Positions 1 to 5,923 of a stretch of DNA of 8,863 nt are shown in pieces. The stretch lies in contig JBEKEX010000108.1 in assembly GCA_050013615.1 (NCBI GenBank), positions 1 through 8,863 of the forward strand. Reading direction: 5' to 3'. The notes below the pieces were generated by a model, which made no database searches, was not told the DNA's origin, and saw nothing but the letters and a program-made list of their open reading frames with translations. The position numbers and the translations under genes are program-made. Source of the stretch: JBEKEX01 sp050013615. Its GTDB lineage: Bacteria; Chloroflexota; Anaerolineae; Anaerolineales; Anaerolineaceae. How positions within the stretch are numbered: the stretch's first letter is position 1; the number at the start of each line of letters is the position of its first letter.

Positions 1-164
1 CGTCCAATGACATTGTCATCTTCAACGAACAGAATTCATGTTGCCATTATGCGTTATTTCCTTCATACGATAATCATTTCCTGGAACCGTTCCTTTTCCA
101 GCCTCATAATACCCGAAACGCACACGAAACGAAATGCCTGATCGCTGTCAAAACCGAAAGGTGC

Positions 165-193
165 GTTACAGTAACATTGCAATCTCTTATAAA
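165..193 (+). promoter_or_regulatory. Weak promoter-like pair with no gene downstream
   Basis: GTTACA (165-170) and TATAAA (188-193) are 17 bases apart. That is acceptable sigma-70 spacing with four of six and five of six consensus matches. No plus-strand gene follows, and the -35 element sits inside a GTTAC-A-GTAAC palindrome. In A+T-rich DNA this can easily be chance. If real, it would make a short RNA running into the 278-310 hairpin. Confidence 0.15.
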
Positions 194-277
194 ATGGGCA
201 TTTTTCCATCTTTTCCCCCAGATAACGGCAACAAGAAGCTTTTATGTTGATGACGGGATAATTTTAGAGAACGCCAG

Positions 278-310
278 GAATGTGAAGAAAAATCTACTTT
301 CTTCACATTC
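278..310. repeat. Perfect 13-bp inverted repeat, 7-base loop
   Basis: GAATGTGAAGAAA (278-290) is the exact reverse complement of TTTCTTCACATTC (298-310), with the loop AATCTAC between them. Neither side has a clean T-run, so this is not a textbook intrinsic terminator. It could be a weak bidirectional terminator for a gene outside the window, an RNA hairpin or a protein-binding site. Confidence 0.75.
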
Positions 311-408
311 GCCTCTTTGCAAGAACAAAAAATCTCTTCTCGCTCAACAATTATAATCGTATATATCATTTATAAAAGTAGCAACGATTTAAAATCCGGT
401 CAATACCC

Positions 409-445
409 CAAAACAAAATCCCTGGGTAAAACCACGCCCAGGGAT
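409..445 (-). terminator. Intrinsic terminator of the glycyl radical operon
   Basis: On the minus strand a 9-bp perfect stem (arms 437-445 and 418-426, ATCCCTGGG with CCCAGGGAT) encloses a 10-base loop. It is followed directly by TTTTGTTTTGGGG (417 down to about 405). The hairpin starts 23 bases beyond the stop codon of the last gene in the operon (469). Stem, loop and T-rich tail match a Rho-independent terminator in both orientation and place. Confidence 0.85.
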
Positions 446-468
446 CAGACCATAATTTTCAAGCTTTT

Positions 469-1326
469 TTAGAACTCTTTCACCGTCTCCAGCGGCAAAG
501 GCGGGTAGATCTGCCCAAAGACCGGCGGCATCGAGTTGTAGACCCAATCGATCTTCATGGAACCGCAGCGCACACCGCCAAAGCGATGGAATCCTTCGAA
601 AGTGCCGCGCAGCAGAACATCTTCCATGGTCAGCGCCAACCCCAACAAGGCAACCGTCGTACCGGCCGGGATGGCAGACAGCTCGTTGCCATAGACCGCC
701 GTCGAGAACAGGACGTGTTCCGCGTCGGCAGCCTGCGCCTGGATGGCAGGGATGATGGCCGGGTAGCCATCGGCGTCGATGTAGGAAAGGAATTTCAAGC
801 AGGTGAGCTGGTTGAGGAAAGCGCGCGTCCAACCATTCAACACCTCTTTTTGCGAACGGCTGCCCGACAACATACGGCCAATGATGGTCAGAATAGAACC
901 GAACACCACGGCGTTCATCGGCAGCGGCGCTTTGCCGGAATGCTCCACCAAATCCATGTAATAGACGGTGTGCACGCCAAAATAGGCGTTATAGCGGAAC
1001 AGCGGCGTGTTGTTATAGAAATCGAAATCCTTGCCGCTGGTGGCCGTGTGCGTGAACGTGGCTTTGCCGCGCCACACGTCCCGGTTCAGCGTCATGATCA
1101 TCCAGCCCGCCTTGGGGTTGCGGCGGATGTTCTCCTTGCTCTGGCCTTCCATGAACTGCCCCCAGCACAATTCTTTTTCGTTGGCGGCCATCATCGTCGA
1201 GATCATGGTGACGTGCGGCAGCCCCTGCTCGTTGACCGTTGCCAAAATGCCCACCTTCATGGCCGGTTCGAATGCCTTGATTTCGTCCGGTGAAAACGCC
1301 TGGTAAATCTTTTTCTCGGTTGCCAT
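469..1326 (-). CDS. Tandem PNPOx-like split-barrel flavoprotein (putative)
   Basis: This 285-residue protein resembles the pyridoxamine 5'-phosphate oxidase-like split-barrel family, whose members usually bind FMN, F420 or heme. Residues 26-42 (GILATVNEQGLPHVTMI) have the typical first two strands, with a turn ending in G-x-P. A second copy of the pattern lies at 179-195 (FLSYIDADGYPAIIPAI), so the chain looks like two barrels in one polypeptide. The family norm is a single barrel of roughly 130-200 residues that dimerises. The linker, about 125-170, includes a hydrophobic stretch. No signal peptide is seen, so it is probably cytoplasmic. The ATG follows a strong GGAGGAAGG site (1334-1342). 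It is the last gene of the operon, 50 bases after the activase, and the terminator follows. Its role is unknown. Redox support or oxygen protection of the radical enzyme, or action on the enzyme's product, are inferences. Confidence 0.75.
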   Translation of the reverse strand: MATEKKIYQAFSPDEIKAFEPAMKVGILATVNEQGLPHVTMISTMMAANEKELCWGQFMEGQSKENIRRNPKAGWMIMTLNRDVWRGKATFTHTATSGKDFDFYNNTPLFRYNAYFGVHTVYYMDLVEHSGKAPLPMNAVVFGSILTIIGRMLSGSRSQKEVLNGWTRAFLNQLTCLKFLSYIDADGYPAIIPAIQAQAADAEHVLFSTAVYGNELSAIPAGTTVALLGLALTMEDVLLRGTFEGFHRFGGVRCGSMKIDWVYNSMPPVFGQIYPPLPLETVKEF

Positions 1327-1376
1327 AGGTTTTCCTTCCTCCGCAAAAAGTGGTTTTCTATCACTCCACCAATCGT

Positions 1377-2375
1377 TTAGTTATCTTCCACACGGGCGGC
1401 GCCCGTGACGAACACCCGTGCCGGGTCGATACCGCTCGTCTTCGCCCAGCGCTCCATCTCGTTCAACTCGCCCCGCGTCATCAAGGGAGTAGCTGCAAAA
1501 TCCCAGGCCATGCCCAGGCGGCGATATTTATCGCGGCACAGGTTATTGAAGGCGCACAACTCCCAGCGCGCCACCCTGTCACCCAATTCATCCGCAATGA
1601 ATCGACCGATAGCCTGGATGTTGTCGCGCGTGGCCGTGATTTCGGGGATCAGCGGCGTGCGGATCCATAATGTTTTTTCAGGATCCATGGCACTCACCAG
1701 CCAACGCAGGTTGGCAAGGATGAGGGCATTATCCTGGCCGGTAAAATGCCGGTGAAGCTCCGCATCCAAGAGTTTGATGTCATACAGGACCACGTCGCTC
1801 CACTCCAGCAACGTTTCCAATGTGGTCTGCGAGCACAAGCCGCAGGTGTCCAAAGCGGTCGGCAGACCGGCCTGTTTCATGCGGCACAGGAGCTCCAGTG
1901 CAAAATGCGGCTGCAGTGTGGGTTCGCCGCCGGAAAGCGTGATTCCGCCCTGCGAGGTCGCGAAGTAAACCGCATCCTTCAGCAGCTCCACACTCAATTC
2001 CTCAGCCGTCACCCGTTTGCCCAGCAATTCCAACGCATTTCCCGGGCACGCCTCAGCGCATTTACCACATCCCTGGCAATGCTCGCGGTCGATGTGCAGG
2101 CCATCCTCGCCCCGGCTCAAGTTGCCGTTGGGGCAGGTCTTGATGCAGGTCAGGCAGCCGATGCAGCGGTTTTCCAGCCACTGCACCTGCGGCTTGAGCG
2201 AGATGCTCTCCGGGTTGTGGCACCAGGCGCAGTGCAGCGGGCAGCCTTTGAAGAACACCGTCGTGCGGATGCCCGGCCCGTCCTCGGTGGATAGCCGTTG
2301 TAAATGAAGGATGGTGCCGCTCGCCGCCTCGATCTGCTCAGTGGCAGCGGTGGTTGCTTCGCGCAAATCGTTCAT
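1377..2375 (-). CDS. Glycyl radical enzyme activase (radical SAM)
   Basis: This 332-residue activase should abstract a hydrogen from the glycine of the neighbouring glycyl radical enzyme, using S-adenosylmethionine and a reduced [4Fe-4S] cluster. The radical SAM triad is C45, C49 and C52 (GCPLHCAWCHNPE), preceded by the family signature EDGPGIRTTVFFKG. Two ferredoxin-type cluster motifs follow: C71/C74/C77/C81 and C100/C103/C106/C110. That marks the larger activase class seen with dehydratases, decarboxylases and fumarate-adding enzymes, not the short PFL activase. GITLSGGEPT (144-153) is the SAM-binding GGE strand. The ATG at 2375 shares its A with the TGA of the enzyme gene (TGATG), which implies coupled translation. 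The frame is open upstream to 2678, but that part only shadows the enzyme gene. The exact start is good but not certain, because the upstream ribosome site is weak. Confidence 0.93.
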   Translation of the reverse strand: MNDLREATTAATEQIEAASGTILHLQRLSTEDGPGIRTTVFFKGCPLHCAWCHNPESISLKPQVQWLENRCIGCLTCIKTCPNGNLSRGEDGLHIDREHCQGCGKCAEACPGNALELLGKRVTAEELSVELLKDAVYFATSQGGITLSGGEPTLQPHFALELLCRMKQAGLPTALDTCGLCSQTTLETLLEWSDVVLYDIKLLDAELHRHFTGQDNALILANLRWLVSAMDPEKTLWIRTPLIPEITATRDNIQAIGRFIADELGDRVARWELCAFNNLCRDKYRRLGMAWDFAATPLMTRGELNEMERWAKTSGIDPARVFVTGAARVEDN

Positions 2376-4891
2376 CACATCTGGTGGCTTTCGCGGGCGA
2401 TGATCTCGTCCTGCAGCTCTTTGCCGATGGCGGTAAAGTAGGCATTGTAGCCGGTGACCCGCACCAGCAGATGGCGGTAGCTTTCCGGGTGTTTCTGGGC
2501 ATCGCGCAGCATGTCGGCATCGATCATGTTGATCTGCAGCGCCGAGCCGCCGTTCTCGATGTAGCCGCGCAGGAATGCCTTGAACTTGGACTTGTGTTCC
2601 CCATCGCGCAGGAGGGAGGGGTTGAAGGTCATGGTGTGGCTGCCGCCGTTGGGCAGGACATTGAAGTATTCTTCCCAATCCCCCTTCCCGTCTTTAGCCT
2701 TGCCGCCCATCACTTTGCCGACCGAGTTGGCATTGGCGGTCGGCCCGTTGGTATCGGCGCCGTTGGAGGGGCACAGGGCGTTAGACAGGAACTTGCCCTT
2801 GGTGCGACCGTCCGGGCTGGCGGGCAGGATATCGGAATACGAGATCCAGTAGTTCCAGCTCAACATGCCGGGGCGGAACTGCCGGCCGGTCGATTGGGTC
2901 TTGTACTTCCAGGCTTCATCCGACCAGAATTTCATTACTTCAGTACCCAGCGCATCGGCAGCATCGTCATCCCGGCCATATTTGGGCGCTTTGTTGAGCG
3001 CCTTGGCCTGCAAGATCTCATGACCCTGCCAGTTGTCCTTCAGCGCGGCAATCAATTCAGCCATGCTGCATTCTTTGCGGTCGAAGACCAGGTATTTGAC
3101 GGCCAATAGTGAATCCACCGTCGTGCCATAGGTCACCCCTTCGATGGTGACGAACTCCAGCTCCGCCCCGCCCTGGTTCACGTCCCGGCCGGATTCGGCG
3201 CAGCCCTTCACCAGGCAAGAAAGATAAGGCGTGGGGAAGAACTTGGCCCGGATCGCCTCGGTCTTTTCATAGACCTCGACGCTCTTCTTCACAATGAATT
3301 GCGTCTGGATCTGATAAGCCTTCCAGAATTCGTCCCAGGTTTTGAACATCCTCGGATCACCCGTGTCGGGACCCCAGCGCTGCGGCTGCTCCGCCTTGCC
3401 GGTCATCGGGTCCGTCCAGGGCAGCAGGTCATAGCCGGCGGTCAATGCCAGCTCGACCGCCTTCAGTAAATTCAGGTTGTCATCCACCGTGCCGGAGCGG
3501 TCGTTGCCCGCCATGGTGTTTTCCAGACAGCCAACCGGCGCATAATCGAAAACGTTCTTTTCGTTGATCAGCCGTTCCACGCCGGCGCGCTTGGCCTCCA
3601 GCATCATGCCCGCCATGGAGCGCTCGTCGAAGTTGAGCAGGAACGGCGCGCCCTGGCTGTTGGCGATCATTTCGACCACTTTATCCAGCAGTTTGTCGGG
3701 CGTGCCGCGATGCAGGCGCACGTTGGGCTTGGGCTCCAGGATGGGGGTCATCTCATCGATCACTTCGAGGATGGCATAGGTGAGGTCGTTGCTCATGTCC
3801 TTGCCGCCCGCCCCCACGCCGGAAATGGTAAACAACTGCCCATAACCGGCAGTGATGCCCTGGTTGCCGCCGGTGCGGATCATGGCGTCATATGCTGTGT
3901 TGCAATGCACCCAGAAGCATTTCAGGATCTCTTTGCCAAACTCACGCTCCAGGCCTTCCTTGAGGGATTTTTCCCAGAACGGATTGAGGTACTGGTCCAT
4001 GCGGCCGAAGGAAACGCCCGGGCCGGGGTAGTTCTCGTCGCTCATCACCAGCATGTGGGTCAGCCACAGCGCCTCGACCGCCTCCCAGAACGTTCGGGCG
4101 GGTTCCCACGGGATGCGGGTGAGCATCTCGGCCAACTGCTGCAACTCCCATTTGCGGGCGGCGTCGCTTTCCTTGGCCGCCAGGCCAGCGCACACCCGGC
4201 TGTATTTGGCCGCCAGGTCGCGCGGCAGCGTCGCCGAAGTCAGCATGGCACGCAGTTGCGCACCCTTGCTGCCCTTCTTATCGGTTTCGGAAAGGGCGGA
4301 ATACTGCGCCTCGATCTCGGCATAGATGCCCTTCCAGCCCTGGGTCAAGGCTGCGGCGTAGTCGGGGATCAAATGCCCGCTGGTGGCACCGGTGTTGCCG
4401 TAGCCGTGGTTGTGGAACCACAGCAGCGCCTGGCGGGCGCCGTTTTTCCCCAGCACCAACCGGTCATATTCTTTCACTTCCTGTTCGTTCAGGCAGGCGG
4501 AGGTTTGGACGTTGAAGCGCGCCCCGGCGATCAGGTCGCCGGGCAGCATCTCCTGCGGTAAATAATCGACCATCACTGCTTTGACGAACCAGGCGCGCCG
4601 CTCGACGATGCTCCAATCCCAAAATCCGGCCGGCAACGTCACCTGATGCGACGTTTGCTTGAACGAGGAGCGGAAGGTCGGCAGGTAGAAATAGGTCTCC
4701 GGCACGATGTAAAAGGTCAGCTCGTGGTACTGAAAGTCCCAGGGCGTGCCGGTCGTCCAGGCCGTGAACTCGTTGTTCCACTTGCGCTTGACCCCCAGGA
4801 AGTAATAATCCCGCAGCCATTGGATACGCGGACTCAGGTTCTTGGGGGTCTTGATCTGGTACTTGGGTTTCTCGATAGTCGGAATGCTCAT
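2375..4891 (-). CDS. Glycyl radical enzyme, substrate unassigned
   Basis: This 838-residue protein belongs to the pyruvate formate-lyase/glycyl radical superfamily, whose members do radical chemistry in anaerobes. The large ten-stranded barrel domain covers about 25-690 and the C-terminal glycyl radical domain about 690-830. Visible landmarks are GCLENT (454-459; catalytic C455, with E457 two residues on), GRDVNQGGAEL (568-578), ASPDGRTKGKFLSNALCPSN (691-710) and RVTGYNAYF (811-819), where G814 is the radical site. The Cys-x-Glu pair is typical of dehydratases, C-N or C-S lyases and arylacetate decarboxylases; pyruvate formate-lyase itself has Cys-Cys. The N-terminus (45-77) is rich in Trp, Tyr and Phe, hinting at a hydrophobic or aromatic substrate (inference). 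No small subunits (as in 4-hydroxyphenylacetate decarboxylase or benzylsuccinate synthase), shell proteins or transporter genes are adjacent. The ATG directly follows the regulator's TAA and has an AGGAGG site seven bases upstream. Confidence 0.95.
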   Translation of the reverse strand: MSIPTIEKPKYQIKTPKNLSPRIQWLRDYYFLGVKRKWNNEFTAWTTGTPWDFQYHELTFYIVPETYFYLPTFRSSFKQTSHQVTLPAGFWDWSIVERRAWFVKAVMVDYLPQEMLPGDLIAGARFNVQTSACLNEQEVKEYDRLVLGKNGARQALLWFHNHGYGNTGATSGHLIPDYAAALTQGWKGIYAEIEAQYSALSETDKKGSKGAQLRAMLTSATLPRDLAAKYSRVCAGLAAKESDAARKWELQQLAEMLTRIPWEPARTFWEAVEALWLTHMLVMSDENYPGPGVSFGRMDQYLNPFWEKSLKEGLEREFGKEILKCFWVHCNTAYDAMIRTGGNQGITAGYGQLFTISGVGAGGKDMSNDLTYAILEVIDEMTPILEPKPNVRLHRGTPDKLLDKVVEMIANSQGAPFLLNFDERSMAGMMLEAKRAGVERLINEKNVFDYAPVGCLENTMAGNDRSGTVDDNLNLLKAVELALTAGYDLLPWTDPMTGKAEQPQRWGPDTGDPRMFKTWDEFWKAYQIQTQFIVKKSVEVYEKTEAIRAKFFPTPYLSCLVKGCAESGRDVNQGGAELEFVTIEGVTYGTTVDSLLAVKYLVFDRKECSMAELIAALKDNWQGHEILQAKALNKAPKYGRDDDAADALGTEVMKFWSDEAWKYKTQSTGRQFRPGMLSWNYWISYSDILPASPDGRTKGKFLSNALCPSNGADTNGPTANANSVGKVMGGKAKDGKGDWEEYFNVLPNGGSHTMTFNPSLLRDGEHKSKFKAFLRGYIENGGSALQINMIDADMLRDAQKHPESYRHLLVRVTGYNAYFTAIGKELQDEIIARESHQM

Positions 4892-5614
4892 TTACGCTCC
4901 TCCTTTCAAATGCTGCTCGCCATGTTTCAACATTGCTTGCATCACCGAAACCGCAGTTGTGGAGTCCATGGCACGCATGGCAGCCGCCAGACTGCGGTGA
5001 AATCCAAAGACTTCGCCGATCACCGCCGGATTGACCTGCTTGAAGAATTCGCCGGTCAGGTGGGTATAAACGGGCTTGAAGGAATTGATGATCAGGGGAT
5101 AAACGAGATTGCCGGAGGCAATCGCCACCAGCAAATGAAAGGAGAAGTCCAGCTCGGTAAGCGCTAAAGGATCGGACATGTCCGCGCTGGCTTCACGCGC
5201 CAGCAGCGCATCGAACTGCGCCAGGTGATCGGCGACCCGGTTTAGCGCCGCCAGGCGGGCCGTCTCGGCCTCCACCACCAGGCGCATGTCCATCAGGCTT
5301 TGGGCCATTTCCGGCGCCAGGGCGCCGTTGTGATAGGACAGCAGCGAGGACAACATGGCCACCGACCCGCGGGTGCGGAAGTCGCTGATGAACACCCCCC
5401 GGCGCGACACGATCTCCACCAGGCCCTTGGCCGCCAGGTCCACCAGCGCCTCGTGCAGCACCGGCCGGCTGACGTTCAGGCGCGCGGCGAAGTCGCGCTC
5501 CGAGGGCAGGCGCTCGCCAATCTTAAGCTCGCCGGAGAGGATCAGTCCTTCCAGGCGGGATATGAGAGCTTCTTTTAAGCTTTGGACACGAATGGGTTCG
5601 ACAGGCAAGTTCAC
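4892..5614 (-). CDS. FadR-subfamily GntR transcriptional regulator
   Basis: This 240-residue DNA-binding regulator has an N-terminal winged helix, about 10-78, with the GntR core LPSERDFAARLNVSRPVLHE (36-55) and the wing RRGVFI (71-76). A helical FCD ligand domain follows, about 105-235. D156 and H160 (D-x3-H), H206 and H231 match the metal-binding set of FCD domains, which usually sense carboxylic acids. The frame runs to a GTG at 5662, but I prefer the GTG at 5614. It has AGAGGTG six bases upstream, the chain then begins just before the winged helix, and the 5662 codon overlaps the apparent promoter. As first gene of the operon it probably represses its own transcription and that of the downstream enzyme genes, responding to the enzyme's substrate or product (inference). 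Confidence 0.9.
   Translation of the reverse strand: MNLPVEPIRVQSLKEALISRLEGLILSGELKIGERLPSERDFAARLNVSRPVLHEALVDLAAKGLVEIVSRRGVFISDFRTRGSVAMLSSLLSYHNGALAPEMAQSLMDMRLVVEAETARLAALNRVADHLAQFDALLAREASADMSDPLALTELDFSFHLLVAIASGNLVYPLIINSFKPVYTHLTGEFFKQVNPAVIGEVFGFHRSLAAAMRAMDSTTAVSVMQAMLKHGEQHLKGGA
4899..4904 (-). promoter_or_regulatory. Strong ribosome binding site inside the regulator gene
   Basis: AGGAGG on the minus strand lies seven bases before the ATG of the glycyl radical enzyme and within the last codons of the regulator, encoding Lys-Gly-Gly-Ala. Since TAA and ATG abut at 4892/4891, ribosomes finishing the regulator can reinitiate directly. The strong site also allows the enzyme to be made in much larger amounts than the regulator. 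It fixes the enzyme's start. Confidence 0.85.
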
Positions 5615-5620
5615 CGGAAA

Positions 5621-5627
5621 CACCTCT
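5621..5627 (-). promoter_or_regulatory. Ribosome binding site deciding the regulator start
   Basis: AGAGGTG on the minus strand ends six bases before the GTG at 5614. No comparable site precedes the GTG at 5662, which supports the shorter protein. Confidence 0.65.
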
Positions 5628-5637
5628 GGTAAAACCA
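5627..5637. promoter_or_regulatory. Putative FadR-type operator
   Basis: TGGT-AAA-ACCA is an 11-bp inverted repeat fitting the T-x-G-T-N3-A-C-x-A consensus known for FadR-subfamily regulators. It lies just downstream of the putative -10 element (5653-5658) and touches the ribosome binding site. A bound regulator would block early transcription of its own operon. The match to this family's operator beside a gene of the same family is the main support; binding itself is inferred. Confidence 0.6.
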
Positions 5638-5652
5638 CCAGCCATTTATAAG

Positions 5653-5680
5653 AGTGTAGCACGGAAAAAGAAAATTACAA
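5653..5680 (-). promoter_or_regulatory. Putative promoter of the regulator-enzyme operon
   Basis: On the minus strand TTGTAA (5675-5680) and TACACT (5653-5658) are separated by 16 bases. Transcription would start near 5646, upstream of the operator and of the GTG at 5614. A nearby TATAAA (5645-5650) is an alternative -10 element. No other promoter candidate was recognised for the four-gene operon. Confidence 0.45.
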
Positions 5681-5698
5681 GCGGAATATTTTTCCAAA

Positions 5699-5737
5699 CC
5701 AATTAGGAGAAATAATAGCCAATGCTATAATAATTGG
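5699..5737. repeat. Inverted repeat flanking the hsd promoter
   Basis: CCAATTA (5699-5705) and TAATTGG (5731-5737) are exact reverse complements, 25 bases apart. The left arm overlaps the -35 position and the right arm the end of the -10 element of the plus-strand promoter. It could be a two-half-site operator for the hsd genes. The arms are short and A+T-rich, so chance is possible. Confidence 0.35.
5703..5731 (+). promoter_or_regulatory. Putative hsd operon promoter (extended -10)
   Basis: TATAAT at 5726-5731 is a perfect -10 hexamer preceded by TG-C, an extended -10 motif. The -35 candidate TTAGGA (5703-5708, 17 bases upstream) is poor, as often seen with extended -10 promoters. Transcription would start near 5738, read through the helix-turn-helix relic and enter hsdM. 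Confidence 0.55.
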
Positions 5738-5775
5738 AGTATCTGGAATATGGTTTGTTGAATTATTTGAGTTTT

Positions 5776-5919
5776 ATGACCAATACAAATGAGCTCTTAG
5801 ATACCAATGAAGTAGCGGTTTTTCTAAGATTTTCTTGATCCGCAGGTTATAAGCTCGCTCAGGAGAAGCTCATCCTTGGATTCAAGACCTGCAAACACGG
5901 AAAGATTGGAATAGGAGAA
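5776..5919 (+). pseudogene. Relic of an excisionase-like helix-turn-helix gene
   Basis: Read from the ATG at 5776, the translation is MTNTNELLDTNEVAVFLRFS, then TGA (5836-5838), then SAGYKLAQEKLILGFKTCKH and a few more recognisable residues. Aligned without gaps, this follows the small MerR/excisionase-type (HTH_17) family pattern, which I recall as LL-x3-EVA-x-FLRVS, a tyrosine helix, LAQEG-x-LPGFK, then K-x-W-R. The stop falls at the helix turn, and the conserved Gly, Pro and Trp positions are changed. The frame stays open to 5973 but loses resemblance and runs into hsdM. It sits between the hsd promoter and hsdM, so it was probably once the operon's first gene. A sequencing error could explain the stop but not the other lost residues. 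Confidence 0.65.
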
Positions 5920-5923
5920 TCAG

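Larger units (their letters stand above)
1..408. other. Gene-free A+T-rich region
   Basis: I find no convincing gene here. The longest open frame, 60 codons on the minus strand ending at 187, has no ribosome binding site and no family resemblance. The stretch holds a 13-bp perfect inverted repeat (278-310), a 13-base palindrome at 7-19 (ATGACA-T-TGTCAT), an 11-base palindrome at 165-175 (GTTAC-A-GTAAC) and a weak plus-strand promoter-like pair (165-193). It lies just beyond the terminator of the minus-strand operon, so it probably separates that operon from a gene to the left of the window. Confidence 0.6.

Noticed and set aside
187..369. 60-codon open frame on the minus strand
   Set aside because: It has no ribosome binding site, spans the 13-bp inverted repeat and resembles no family I know; it lies beyond the operon terminator.
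586..1293. 235-codon plus-strand open frame opposite the split-barrel gene
   Set aside because: Its composition (many Arg, His, Gln) is typical of antisense reading of a G+C-rich gene; the opposite strand has a protein with family motifs and a strong ribosome site.
2376..2678. N-terminal extension of the activase up to an ATG at 2678
   Set aside because: The extra residues are Arg/Pro/Gln-rich with no similarity to activases and overlap conserved enzyme sequence in another frame; the ATG at 2375 forms a TGATG junction.
2354..3109. Long plus-strand open frame opposite the glycyl radical enzyme
   Set aside because: It is an antisense shadow of the enzyme's C-terminal part; the same holds for 3710-4561 and 4646-5167.
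2375..4891. Naming the enzyme pyruvate formate-lyase (pflB)
   Set aside because: Pyruvate formate-lyase has an adjacent Cys-Cys pair; this protein has Cys-x-Glu at the active site and a two-ferredoxin-cluster activase.
2375..4891. Naming the enzyme benzylsuccinate/alkylsuccinate synthase or indoleacetate decarboxylase
   Set aside because: The radical loop alone does not separate these families, no small-subunit genes are present, and pocket residues cannot be compared without an alignment.
5615..5662. Longer regulator starting at the GTG at 5662
   Set aside because: The start codon overlaps the apparent -10 region and lacks a ribosome site; the GTG at 5614 has a well-placed one and suits the family domain start.
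5842..5892. Inverted pair GCAGGT/ACCTGC upstream of hsdM
   Set aside because: The arms are only six bases, 39 apart, and lie within the protein-coding relic; chance is the simpler explanation.
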